Source of the DNA: a virus
Reading direction: 5' to 3' (one strand)
Virus record (IMG/VR): IMGVR_UViG_3300042539_001117
Coordinates: 1 to 47,190 of that record
Length of the DNA stretch: 47,190 bases
In this document: positions 22,499 through 30,811 of the stretch, piece by piece
Layout: the number at the start of each line of letters is the position of its first letter
Numbering within the stretch: position 1 is the stretch's first letter
The notes under the pieces: generated by a model
The model's database searches: none
Seen by the model: the letters and a program-made list of their open reading frames with translations, nothing else
Told to the model about the DNA's origin: nothing
Program-made: the position numbers and the translations under genes

Positions 22499-23413
22499 AT
22501 GAAAATAGAAAAATTAGGAACTGGAATTGTCCTATTCCAAAATGTTATCAACATGGAAGAATACCCTGAGATAATACCTTTCATAAAATCATTAAAGCAA
22601 AAGGCAGTAGAAGAAGATTATACGATAATTAAAAATGAACGCAATGAAAGTGTATATGCCATAAATAGAAGTGGGCATAGATATGCAATAGAGGATATAG
22701 AAAAAAGCTCTAGCCACATTATGAATTTTTTAGATAATAATGATTCTGATAAAATAGAATTGTTTTTTATTGAATGCGAAAGAGCTTTTAGGCAGTGCCT
22801 TCTTCAATACCTTGAGATATATCCGATGGCTCTTCCAAGTATATGGTGGAGAACTCAGGGGCATATATTAGCATATGGCCCAGGGAGCGACATGGGTCTC
22901 CATAGTGACAATGATGTTAACTACCAGCCTGGATTTGAACCAGATCTTCAAGTGGCGACTAGAAGTGTTTTGGGGTCTATCTTGTATTTTAATACATCTG
23001 TAGATTCAAAAGAAGAGATTATAAAAGATGAATATCTTGGCGGACATATAGTGTTCCCGTATTGTGATGTTGATTATTCTCCAAAAGCAGGAGATTTACT
23101 AATGTTTCCATCTAACTTCATTGCCTCACACGAGGTTAAGGAATGTTATGAAGGTGGAAGATATGCCTATATTGGTTATTATTCTCATGGTTCGGAGCAT
23201 ATAGAAAGAGGCATACAATTAATTAATGGGGATCTACCTGTTGGAAAACAGGGTCAAATATGGATGCCAGAGATAGTTGAAGAATATAAAGAATATATAT
23301 ACAATAAATACCCTGATAAGCCTGAAGATTTTTATGGCGATTTGCTCCAGGCAACCAAAAGAATGTATAATAGCGCTAATACACTAAAGGAAGTAAACCA
23401 TGAAATTCAATGA
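22499..23413 (+). CDS. Tandem oxygenase array copy 2 (Fe(II)/2-oxoglutarate)
   Basis: 304 residues, four bases after copy 1. Core: SIWWRTQGHILAYGPGSDMG, then LHSDND (H135, D137), ILYFNTSVDSKEEI, LGGHIVFPY, AGDLLMFPSNFIASHEV (H211) and GGRYAYIGYYSHGSEH (R221). The N-terminal region begins KLGTGIVLFQNVINMEEY, paralogous to copies 1, 3 and 4. The C-terminal region has WMPEIVEEYKEYIYNKYPD, which is shared with copy 3 (NLYMPTLVSDYRSYLLS). It overlaps copy 3 by 14 bases (start of copy 3 at 23400), a strong sign of co-translation. All metal and cofactor residues are intact. Confidence 0.86.
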   Translation: MKIEKLGTGIVLFQNVINMEEYPEIIPFIKSLKQKAVEEDYTIIKNERNESVYAINRSGHRYAIEDIEKSSSHIMNFLDNNDSDKIELFFIECERAFRQCLLQYLEIYPMALPSIWWRTQGHILAYGPGSDMGLHSDNDVNYQPGFEPDLQVATRSVLGSILYFNTSVDSKEEIIKDEYLGGHIVFPYCDVDYSPKAGDLLMFPSNFIASHEVKECYEGGRYAYIGYYSHGSEHIERGIQLINGDLPVGKQGQIWMPEIVEEYKEYIYNKYPDKPEDFYGDLLQATKRMYNSANTLKEVNHEIQ

Positions 23414-24281
23414 CGTTGATGCAAAGCATCTGGGTGGCGGTGTAGTTTTATTTGAATCAGCAATCGATATTGATTGGGATTACATTAGAGGGTTTAGTAG
23501 AGACGCTATTAATAAAGAAAAAGAAGAAATGTATGTCCCCGCTGTAGATCCAGAAACCGGCGATGAAATCTACCTTAATAAAAGTGGGTACTTTTTTGGC
23601 AAAGATAGTATTGACCAAATGCCAGGAAGAGGATCAGCGATACATAGATATAGTGACGAAAAAATAAAAGAAATATTTGATTTTGTAGAAGAATCAAAAG
23701 ATAAGTATTTGCTCAAGTATTTTGAACTATTCCCTTTGGCATTTAAATGCGTATGGTGGAAGGTTAAGGGACACATAGTTCAGTACAAAAAGGATGTTTA
23801 TTTGGGCAGCCATTCCGATGTTAGTGCAGATTACATATATGACGTTTGGACACCTAAAGACCAACTCGCGACTAGAAATACAATAAGCAATGTATTCTAC
23901 CTAACCTCTTGCGTTGACACTGTAGAGGAGTTAGATGGCACAAATTTTGTTGGAGGCCATCATTATTTTAATTATTTAGATATAAATGTAAAACCAAAAA
24001 AAGGTGATCTATTGATGTTCCCTTCTAATTTTATGGCAGCACATGAAGTCAAGCCAGTAGAGGATGGGGAAAGATACTCTTATCTTGGCTGGTACAGCCA
24101 TGGAACCCCAAATAGTGAGGTTGGGGAATCAGTTGTTGACCCAGGAAAAGAGCTAGAACTAGCAAAAAATGCCACCAACCTCTACATGCCTACCCTGGTT
24201 TCTGACTATAGAAGCTACCTTTTATCAAAGGGCTATGATGAATCGTCCGAGCAGTTTATGTTAACAAGATCGAATTATTAA
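23400..24281 (+). CDS. Tandem oxygenase array copy 3 (Fe(II)/2-oxoglutarate)
   Basis: 293 residues; the start lies 14 bases inside copy 2 with AAAGGAAG upstream. Core: VWWKVKGHIVQYKKDVYLG, SHSDVSADY (H138, D140), VFYLTSCVDTVEELDG, FVGGHHYFNYL, KKGDLLMFPSNFMAAHEV (H215) and GERYSYLGWYSHGT (R225). The opening KHLGGGVVLFESAIDIDWDY matches the shared N-terminal unit. The C-terminal segment NLYMPTLVSDYRSYLLSKG parallels copy 2. The catalytic set is complete, so loss of function is not evident. Divergence lies mostly in the loop after HxD and in the N-terminal lid, the regions expected to pick the substrate. Confidence 0.86.
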   Translation: MKFNDVDAKHLGGGVVLFESAIDIDWDYIRGFSRDAINKEKEEMYVPAVDPETGDEIYLNKSGYFFGKDSIDQMPGRGSAIHRYSDEKIKEIFDFVEESKDKYLLKYFELFPLAFKCVWWKVKGHIVQYKKDVYLGSHSDVSADYIYDVWTPKDQLATRNTISNVFYLTSCVDTVEELDGTNFVGGHHYFNYLDINVKPKKGDLLMFPSNFMAAHEVKPVEDGERYSYLGWYSHGTPNSEVGESVVDPGKELELAKNATNLYMPTLVSDYRSYLLSKGYDESSEQFMLTRSNY

Positions 24282-24282
24282 T

Positions 24283-25080
24283 ATGTTAAAAAAAGATTTT
24301 AAAATAGAAGATAAAGGTTCCGGGCTATGTGTAATGACAAACGCATTTGATATTGATCAAGACATGCTTTTTGAATATATAAACTGGCTTAAACAGGAAG
24401 AGGAAGACACCTTTACTTATTTGGAAGAAAATGGCAAAAAGTACGCTATTAACAGAACTGGTTTTAAGTTTGATTTATCAGAAGTAAGAGAGGCGCCAGA
24501 AAGATTCGTTGATCCGCTATGCAGAATGTCGAGCAGAAAGCCAACCGCCGAACAATGCAAATTAATATATGATTTAGAGGATTTAATTTACGAGGCTTTG
24601 GTTGAATACGTAAAGATATATGACGTAGCTGCAACAGTTTGTTGGTGGAGAAGCCCTGGTCACATAGCTACTTATTCGGACGGTCAAAAAATTGGTCCTC
24701 ATTGTGATGATCAAATTCCATGGGAATATGGTGTAGCTCCAAGAAATGAGTATCCAAAGCACAGTAAGGTAAGTATAAACATATACTTAAATGATGGCGT
24801 GGATTCTGAGGAAGAATTAAATGGAAGAAATTTCTTGGGCGGAGACATAATATTTAAATACGCGAAGTATAGACATAAGCCAAAAACTGGTAGTATAACT
24901 ATATATCCAACTAACTATGTTGGCACACACGAGGTTGAATCAGTTACCGCTGGGAAAAGAATAGCCTACCTTGGAGCACTTCTTTATGGGACTCCGGCTA
25001 ATGCTAGCCCCGTTCCAGAGGTTGGAGAAGAGAGAATATGGCTACAAAATCTAAGAAAAGATGCTGGGCTAATGCATTAA
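24283..25080 (+). CDS. Tandem oxygenase array copy 4 (Fe(II)/2-oxoglutarate)
   Basis: 265 residues, the shortest copy, one base after copy 3. Core: VCWWRSPGHIATYSDGQ, GPHCDDQIP (H140, D142), INIYLNDGVDSEEELNG, FLGGDIIFKYAKYRHKP, GSITIYPTNYVGTHEVES (H216) and GKRIAYLGALLYG (R226). The motif YLND-x-VDSEEELNGRNF is almost identical to copy 1, so copies 1 and 4 may be the closest pair in that region. There is no C-terminal extension. It is the last gene of the island. A non-oxygenase small gene at 25126 follows. Confidence 0.85.
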   Translation: MLKKDFKIEDKGSGLCVMTNAFDIDQDMLFEYINWLKQEEEDTFTYLEENGKKYAINRTGFKFDLSEVREAPERFVDPLCRMSSRKPTAEQCKLIYDLEDLIYEALVEYVKIYDVAATVCWWRSPGHIATYSDGQKIGPHCDDQIPWEYGVAPRNEYPKHSKVSINIYLNDGVDSEEELNGRNFLGGDIIFKYAKYRHKPKTGSITIYPTNYVGTHEVESVTAGKRIAYLGALLYGTPANASPVPEVGEERIWLQNLRKDAGLMH

Positions 25081-25125
25081 TCATTATTACTATTGTCCTA
25101 TAGGATACTTAAGTATTGGGATAAT

Positions 25126-25413
25126 ATGATTTATAATGAGGCAATAACCTACGATAGCCCTAATGTGTCTTATAACGGCACGTTAATAATTTATGCAGAT
25201 AGCTTAATAAATCCAATTGTATTAAACAATATAACTATATTTTATGCATCAAACGAAGACTATTCAAATTTAACAACAATTGGCGTTATAAGCATGGATA
25301 TAAGTCCTCAGGGAATTGTTTCTGTAGAAGTTTTAGATAAAGACGTATCCGCCATATTGTCAGCTCAGGTAATATCGGTTGGTACACCAGGAGAAATATC
25401 TATAGTTGGTTAA
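25126..25413 (+). CDS. Small neck or baseplate-type protein of unknown function
   Basis: 95 residues from ATG 25126; a TTG at 25093 would add 11 residues, but neither has a strong ribosome site, so the start is uncertain. It is beta-rich: NEAITYDSPNVSYNGTLIIY, then NPIVLNNITIFYASNEDYSN, and GVISMDISPQGIVSVEVLD. There are no Cys or His clusters. It is the first gene after the oxygenase array and the last before the promoter at 25421. Its Ig-like beta pattern and neighbours suggest a small structural protein, but no family is recognised. Confidence 0.5.
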   Translation: MIYNEAITYDSPNVSYNGTLIIYADSLINPIVLNNITIFYASNEDYSNLTTIGVISMDISPQGIVSVEVLDKDVSAILSAQVISVGTPGEISIVG

Positions 25414-25420
25414 ACTAGGC

Positions 25421-25429
25421 TACTATAAT
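25421..25429 (+). promoter_or_regulatory. Promoter of the neck and first-sheath operon
   Basis: TACTATAAT, containing TATAAT at 25424-25429, lies 29 bases before ATG 25459. It resembles the island promoters but lacks the TGTGG part. GGAG at 25449-25452 is the ribosome site. Confidence 0.5.
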
Positions 25430-25458
25430 TAAAAAATGCAAGGTTTATTGGAGAAAAA

Positions 25459-26358
25459 ATGACTACTAGCAGTGTACTTGTTAATGATACTGTAAGAATA
25501 AAGGTAAAATTTGTTGACGTCAACAATGTTACTGGAGCACAAATATTGGTTAGCCCTACCTCTGTTTTGGTTACGATCTACAGGTCAGACAATACACAAA
25601 TTGTTTCAACGACAGCAACAGCTCTTACTAGCTCAGAATACTATTATGATTTTACCCCCACAATTGCTGACACGTATAAAATAGTTTTTGTAGGCAATAT
25701 ACCTGGTGGAAGTTCCATAACTGTTAACCAACAGCTTTATGTCAGCACATCTACAGACACATATAAGCCTGTTATAACATTAAAGGCAGATGAAATAATT
25801 ACCTTCGCAGCAGATGTTGACCCAATTTATTTAAACCCAGAAGAAATGCAAGCATACTTTCCGGAAGCATCTCTGCTTGAAATAGGAGAAATAATTCATT
25901 ACCATTCAATGGAGGTAAGAGATATCTATGGATTTAATGATTCAAATCCAGCATCTGGAATAAACTATACTAGCTTAGAATACATAAAGGCAGCAACGGC
26001 TTGTGATCTCAGTAGAACGTATAGCTATGGTGGAGATGATGACGTTTCTGTACAGTTGGGTGACCTAACTGTTACAGCAAGAAACCTGCCAAGGACAAAT
26101 ATAAGCAGAGGTAATGCAGTCACCTGGTGCCAAATTGCAGCGGCGTTAAGAAAAGAAATGTTGGCTGGCACAACGGGGGCAAGAGGCTTCCAGCCAAAAG
26201 GTCTACCTACAATGCCAGTTGTAAATTCTGGTAACTATATAGATCCAGATACTGGCAGGGTAACTTACTTGACAGAGAGAGATCTTTACGGGGCAAGTAG
26301 AAAGAGGGAACTATCCTACGACCCAATGCCTAAGAGGGGCTTGCGCAATTATGATTAA
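25459..26358 (+). CDS. Probable head-tail connector with N-terminal Ig-like domain
   Basis: 299 residues. Residues ~1-95 form a beta sandwich-like domain (DTVRIKVKFVDVNN, SVLVTIYRSDN, YYDFTPTIADTYKIVFVG). Residues ~115-225 are helical (NPEEMQAYFPEASLLEIGEI, SLEYIKAATACDLSRTYSYG), as in phage neck adaptor proteins. The C-terminal tail includes GRVTYLTERDLYGASRKREL. A connector role is inferred from position immediately before a closure-like protein and a tail sheath, not from a recognised family motif. A similar N-terminal domain appears in the sheath gene at 26727. It overlaps the next gene by eight bases. Confidence 0.5.
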   Translation: MTTSSVLVNDTVRIKVKFVDVNNVTGAQILVSPTSVLVTIYRSDNTQIVSTTATALTSSEYYYDFTPTIADTYKIVFVGNIPGGSSITVNQQLYVSTSTDTYKPVITLKADEIITFAADVDPIYLNPEEMQAYFPEASLLEIGEIIHYHSMEVRDIYGFNDSNPASGINYTSLEYIKAATACDLSRTYSYGGDDDVSVQLGDLTVTARNLPRTNISRGNAVTWCQIAAALRKEMLAGTTGARGFQPKGLPTMPVVNSGNYIDPDTGRVTYLTERDLYGASRKRELSYDPMPKRGLRNYD

Positions 26359-26725
26359 TCTTGAAAAATCATTTATGAGCATTTTAAAAAAATGGGGCTA
26401 TGATGTTTTTATACAAAGAAAAAAAGCTAATGGCAATTACGAAGATAATTTACAGCAAGTAACTACGAGAAGCGTTTTCCCAAAAGGAAGATTTGAAGCC
26501 AAGTCAGCAGACGAGGAAAGCGAAGGAATAGTCGTCAATTCTGATGTTGTTTATTACTTTGAAGCCTCCGTTAACCCAGGGGAGGGTGATAGAATCTACG
26601 AGATGATCCCCAATGTTGCGAGCAAGTATACTATCTACGTCATAGATACAAGTGCCCCAATAAGAGGCAAGGGTGGGAAAATAGTTTATTGGACAGTCGG
26701 AGCAACTAGGGAAAAACAGGTTTAA
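26351..26725 (+). CDS. Probable neck or head-closure protein
   Basis: 124 residues. ATG 26351 lies in the end of the connector-like gene. The protein has KKWGYDVFIQRKKANGNYED, then RSVFPKGRFEAKSADEES, DVVYYFEASVNPGEGDRIYE and KYTIYVIDTSAPIRGKGGK. The size, beta-barrel-like strand pattern, DRIYE turn and place between an adaptor and a sheath gene fit small head-closure or stopper proteins of long-tailed phages. Evidence is positional plus general appearance only. It is followed after one base by the first sheath gene. Confidence 0.5.
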   Translation: MINLEKSFMSILKKWGYDVFIQRKKANGNYEDNLQQVTTRSVFPKGRFEAKSADEESEGIVVNSDVVYYFEASVNPGEGDRIYEMIPNVASKYTIYVIDTSAPIRGKGGKIVYWTVGATREKQV

Positions 26726-26726
26726 G

Positions 26727-28601
26727 GTGTTAATAGTAAAAAAAAATCAACAATTAAAATTTAGATTTACATTTGTTGGTGACGCTAGGTCAACTTCAAC
26801 TACATCAACTAATTCTAAAAATATTTCATTTAAACAAATACTAAACAACAAAGCGATAATAACCACAGTTGTTAACCATGGTTTCCAGGTTGGACAAGCA
26901 GTTACAATTACTGGGGTAGATTCAATATTTAACGGATTGCATACAATAGAAGAAGTAACTAATGACACATTCAGTTATAGAACAGTAGAATCAAATGTTA
27001 GCGTTGTTGTTTCTTCTGGTACAGCTTCTGTTACTTCCGCCTTATTGAACGGCGGTTTATCCTATGACCCAATAGCAAATGGTTCAGATGTTACGGTTAG
27101 CGTGTATAGAGGTCTTGACCAATCAGGTGCAATTATAGGAGTTCCTATATCTTATAGGTATACAAATTCCACGACAAGCCCTGACGCCTACATAGAGAGA
27201 AATGGAACAACTGAGTTTGTTTTTAATTATAGAATTCCAGAAAATATAGAAGCACAAAATTCTTTATTCAGCGGCATTTACACTATTGTAGCTAGAACTT
27301 ACATCGACGGAAATTTATTGAGTTCAACGGTTCAATTTGAACTAAAAGATACTTTATACGATTTAGTCTCAGGTGTTGGTCAAGGGAATAAATCTGCAAC
27401 AATAACTTACAAACCGTCTTATGATGACCTGAACCAAACTAATATGCAGTCTATATTATTAATAGGCCACGCAGATGGGCTAGAATTAAATAATCCAGTA
27501 AAAATAAACTCAGTACAAAACGCAATAGATCTTTTATCTGGGAACAAGAACAGCCCTTTACTTAGGGGCGTATTAGATGCATATGGCGCAGGCGCAAGAA
27601 ACATATTCATATGCGCGGCAGCCCCGATGTCGGAATATGTTTTAAGCGTAGAAGATAGAAACAAAGCTTATGCCGTTTTTAATGGACAAACTCTTAAAAC
27701 TTTCTATGAAAAATATTATGAAAGATTGATTGAAACATATAGTATTATAAAACAATTAGACTATATAGATATAATTGTTCCATTAGAAGCTTCTATAATA
27801 AAAACTGGTGGAGTAGATTTCTTGTCACAACTCGTGCACTATTGCAATGACTTCCACAATGAAACTGGGTATGTGCAAATTGGCGTTATAGGCAGTAGAG
27901 GGAATGGAATAAGTTCATCCGATATTGAGTTGATTCAAAATAGCAAATATCTTAGATACAAATATACTACATTTATTAACACTACCTCTAGCACGCAAAT
28001 TGCTTCTGACATAGGAAGATACGTTGTTCCAGTATATGGGGAGGCTGTGTTCTCTCACCTGCAAATAGACAACACCTACACCGCCTCAGTTGCAGCAGCT
28101 GTTGCTGGGATGATAGCCCAGTCTCAATTAAATATGGGCTTAACAAGAAAAAGAATTCCAGGGGCTTTATCTTTGTACGGTGTAGACCTAAATTCTACTC
28201 AATTAAATACACTTGACTCAATCGGCATAAACACAATATATAGAGGCACTAAAGCACGTAGGGGTAATGTATATGAAGTGTACCTGACCAGTGATTACAC
28301 CCTTTCAAATGTTAATTCTGTGTTTTCGAAACTTCCGCAAATGAGGTTAACTTCATATGTAGCTAGCCAAGTCAAAGCGTACGGCTATGATTACATAGGA
28401 AAATTTGGGTATGACAAGGTTGTAACTAGTGTTACTAATATGTTGTCAACATTAAAGAAGAATGGTTCAATTGTTGACTATGAATTTAAGGCAGAACAAT
28501 CTGAACAGGAACAAGGTCTATTAATATTAAATATTAATTTAACTTCTTCTTTAGGTTTGAAAAAAATTAACCTTTCTTTATCAGCAGGACCGGCGGCTTA
28601 A
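26727..28601 (+). CDS. Tail sheath protein 1 with extra N-terminal domains
   Basis: 624 residues from a GTG one base after the previous stop; only a weak ribosome site is seen. Residues ~1-215 contain an Ig-like domain (KFRFTFVGDA, VTVSVYRGLDQSG, FSGIYTIVARTYIDG). Inserted in it is a FCCH-like piece (ITTVVNHGFQVGQAVTITG, FNGLHTIEEVTNDTFSY). From ~220 it is a contractile-tail sheath: LIGHADGLELNNPVKI, AIDLLSGNKNSPLLRGVLDA, then TYTASVAAAVAGMIAQSQLN and the C-terminal GTKARRGNVYEVYL and FSKLPQMRLTSYVASQV. The role is the contractile outer layer of the tail. A second, shorter sheath gene is at 29476; the two may assemble in different tail zones. Confidence 0.85.
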   Translation: MLIVKKNQQLKFRFTFVGDARSTSTTSTNSKNISFKQILNNKAIITTVVNHGFQVGQAVTITGVDSIFNGLHTIEEVTNDTFSYRTVESNVSVVVSSGTASVTSALLNGGLSYDPIANGSDVTVSVYRGLDQSGAIIGVPISYRYTNSTTSPDAYIERNGTTEFVFNYRIPENIEAQNSLFSGIYTIVARTYIDGNLLSSTVQFELKDTLYDLVSGVGQGNKSATITYKPSYDDLNQTNMQSILLIGHADGLELNNPVKINSVQNAIDLLSGNKNSPLLRGVLDAYGAGARNIFICAAAPMSEYVLSVEDRNKAYAVFNGQTLKTFYEKYYERLIETYSIIKQLDYIDIIVPLEASIIKTGGVDFLSQLVHYCNDFHNETGYVQIGVIGSRGNGISSSDIELIQNSKYLRYKYTTFINTTSSTQIASDIGRYVVPVYGEAVFSHLQIDNTYTASVAAAVAGMIAQSQLNMGLTRKRIPGALSLYGVDLNSTQLNTLDSIGINTIYRGTKARRGNVYEVYLTSDYTLSNVNSVFSKLPQMRLTSYVASQVKAYGYDYIGKFGYDKVVTSVTNMLSTLKKNGSIVDYEFKAEQSEQEQGLLILNINLTSSLGLKKINLSLSAGPAA

Positions 28602-28602
28602 G

Positions 28603-29373
28603 ATGGCACAATTACCGATCAGCATGCCAAAGCTTGGCTTGGCAGATGCGATGGATAAATCGCGTTTTGCAAACATACTCCAGTCTGATGGGAATTTAAG
28701 TTACCTAGAATTTATATCAGCTGTAAAATCTTTATGGGAAGAAAGCTTTCCGAACTATCCGATCAAGGCAACGTCAAATGGGGATAATTCTTTTACCTGG
28801 TTTAACCCAGCAACTCAAGAATACGATACCACAGATGCAATAATAGTGTATTCTTTAGAATTAAGAAAAGCTCATTCGGTTGAACCTAAACCTAGAATGA
28901 GACAAATAACAAATAATAATGTTTACGTTTATGGGCAAAGGTTCCAGAACGTTGTTGCATTTACGGCTATGTCTCCGGTCGGAAAAAGATCAGGGTCAGA
29001 TTCAAATTCTGTTTCTGATGATCAAGACAATTCTTATTTGGTTGAATCTTTAATAGAATCTTTTGAAGACTTTATGTTGGAGTATACCCCAATCTTTAAA
29101 AAAATAGGTGCTTCAGAATTAGTGTACTCAAGAAGACTTTCAGATTCAGAAGTAAATAGAGATTCCAAAGACGTTCACAAGAGAACGGTCACCTACATGC
29201 TCACCACAGAAAAGGTCTTTGCAGCACAAGCTAATACGATAGAAAAGATAGCTATAGATGTAAGACAGTTTATGGCCTATGAGCCAGAATTCTTAGCCGC
29301 AGCAACTCCAAATTATGAAGATATAAACATTAACCTTATAGACTTAGAGAATACTGCTACTCCACGTCATTAA
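28603..29373 (+). CDS. Probable tail-terminator or neck protein
   Basis: 256 residues, starting one base after sheath 1. Visible: MAQLPISMPKLGLADAMDKS, LEFISAVKSLWEESFPNYP, YSLELRKAHSVEPKPRMRQI, a Ser/Asp-rich loop KRSGSDSNSVSDDQDNSYL, then VESLIESFEDFMLEYTPIFK and a strand-rich end RTVTYMLTTEKVF. It looks like the alpha-beta organisation of tail-terminator proteins, with a helix that precedes a loop and a strand. The placement between two sheath genes is consistent with a neck or terminator component. No decisive family motif is known to me. Confidence 0.45.
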   Translation: MAQLPISMPKLGLADAMDKSRFANILQSDGNLSYLEFISAVKSLWEESFPNYPIKATSNGDNSFTWFNPATQEYDTTDAIIVYSLELRKAHSVEPKPRMRQITNNNVYVYGQRFQNVVAFTAMSPVGKRSGSDSNSVSDDQDNSYLVESLIESFEDFMLEYTPIFKKIGASELVYSRRLSDSEVNRDSKDVHKRTVTYMLTTEKVFAAQANTIEKIAIDVRQFMAYEPEFLAAATPNYEDININLIDLENTATPRH

Positions 29374-29404
29374 AACCTGTATTAAAATTCCCATAGTTAA
29401 TATA

Positions 29405-29441
29405 TTGATAGTTATTTTTATGACTTAGTTGTTACTATATC
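29405..29441 (+). promoter_or_regulatory. Possible promoter of sheath 2 and tube genes
   Basis: The 102-base gap before the second sheath gene includes TTGATA (29405-29410) and TTACTATATC (29432-29441). The latter is identical to the 10-base sequence at 6466-6475. Spacing is not ideal. GGAGGT at 29459-29464 is a strong ribosome site. Confidence 0.35.
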
Positions 29442-29475
29442 ACAAGACTTATTCTGTCGGAGGTTCAAAGATAAC

Positions 29476-30789
29476 ATGGCTACACCGGGTGTAACAACAT
29501 TAATTAGAGATCGCTTCTACAGCGTCTCAAGGCAAGATGTCCCAGCGGGACCAAGAATTGTGGCGATAGCCAAAAGAAACAAAAATGAGTTCAATCCTTC
29601 TACGGAAACAACTGCTTATAATGCTATGAACAAGGTTGCTGACCTTGACGTAGTGCAAGCTACTACAGAGAAAGATGTTATTGACGCTTTTGGCGTTGGT
29701 TCAGATCTCCATAAAGCATTTTTGGAATTGATTACTGCAGGCGCAGAAAGAATTCACCTTGTTCCACTTCCTTATGACACGCAGTTTGACCACACAAATG
29801 GACAACTAAAAAGCGCTAGCGCAGGATTTGCTAGTTATGGCGAAGATATTTTTAACGCAGCTTTTGCAGCAGCAGAAGCTGCAATCCCAGATGTTATCAT
29901 ACCTTGGGGTAGAGGTGGCAATTCATCAGACTGGGATGCCACAACAGGAGCGACACCAAACGCACAAGATTATCTTTTCCACGCAAACAACTCCAATACA
30001 ACAGCAAATAACTGGGCATATAAGGTAGCAAGTAAAGTAAAAGATATTTCCGAAAATACAAACCCGTGCATTGCAGTGATGGGTATAGCGCCATACGTAG
30101 CAAGTTCAAGAGAAACTTTAACACCAGCGCAAGTTTCATCACACATGACTTCTTCTTTGGCACTCTTGCCAGACAGGAATAATGCGCTTATGAAGGCTGT
30201 TGGTTCGTATGTTTCAATTATAGCTACAGAAGTAAAACCAGTAGGATACGCTACAACAACTTCTGATGGAACTACAGATTACGGTTATTCAAACGGAGCA
30301 GCATCACTTGCGGCGACTATGAGCAGAACACCATCGTACACGGGCCTAACAAACAAAGCTCTTTACAATGTTCAAGCTCTTCGTTACGCACCCACAAGAG
30401 TGCAGCAAGTAACCCTGAATGCCGCAGCAGTAAACGCTGTTATATTGAACTTTAATAAGATTGCAGTATTCGGTGGAGCAGTAACTTACTCGGCAGCAAA
30501 TTCAGACTATCTGAGACTCTCAACTAAGAGAATCGTAGATGAGGCTTCACAACTAGTTCGTCAAGTATGTCAAAAGTTCATTGGCGAACCATCAACAATA
30601 CAAGTAAGAAATTCAATGGAAACAGCAATTTCTTCAGGCTTACGTGGTATGCAAGTCAAAGGTGCCTTGCTGGAGAGTGACTTCAATGTTACATATGTTC
30701 CTTCAGATAACATGGCGATTGTAGACCTCGTATTAACACCTGCGTTCGAACTTAATTCGATCCAGGTTCAAATATCCATTAACATATAA
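29476..30789 (+). CDS. Tail sheath protein 2
   Basis: 437 residues. It opens MATPGVTTLIRDRFYSVSRQ and has AGPRIVAIAKRNKNEF, VIDAFGVGSDLHKAFLELIT, AGAERIHLVPLPYDTQF, then SLAATMSRTPSYTGLTNKAL. The C-terminal domain has RIVDEASQLVRQVCQKFIGE and MQVKGALLESDFNVTYVPSD. This is the layout of a contractile tail sheath, including the C-terminal domain that hooks neighbouring subunits. It is clearly different from sheath 1, with no Ig-like lead. It precedes the tube genes, the usual sheath-tube order, so it may be the main sheath. The relatively high-GC, regular codon use fits high expression. Confidence 0.85.
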   Translation: MATPGVTTLIRDRFYSVSRQDVPAGPRIVAIAKRNKNEFNPSTETTAYNAMNKVADLDVVQATTEKDVIDAFGVGSDLHKAFLELITAGAERIHLVPLPYDTQFDHTNGQLKSASAGFASYGEDIFNAAFAAAEAAIPDVIIPWGRGGNSSDWDATTGATPNAQDYLFHANNSNTTANNWAYKVASKVKDISENTNPCIAVMGIAPYVASSRETLTPAQVSSHMTSSLALLPDRNNALMKAVGSYVSIIATEVKPVGYATTTSDGTTDYGYSNGAASLAATMSRTPSYTGLTNKALYNVQALRYAPTRVQQVTLNAAAVNAVILNFNKIAVFGGAVTYSAANSDYLRLSTKRIVDEASQLVRQVCQKFIGEPSTIQVRNSMETAISSGLRGMQVKGALLESDFNVTYVPSDNMAIVDLVLTPAFELNSIQVQISINI

Positions 30790-30811
30790 TATACCGGTTG
30801 GAGGGTAGCAA

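Noticed and set aside
26727-28601. Ubiquitin-activating enzyme-like assignment from the FCCH-like motif
   Set aside because: That short motif is common in phage structural proteins; the rest of the protein is a sheath.
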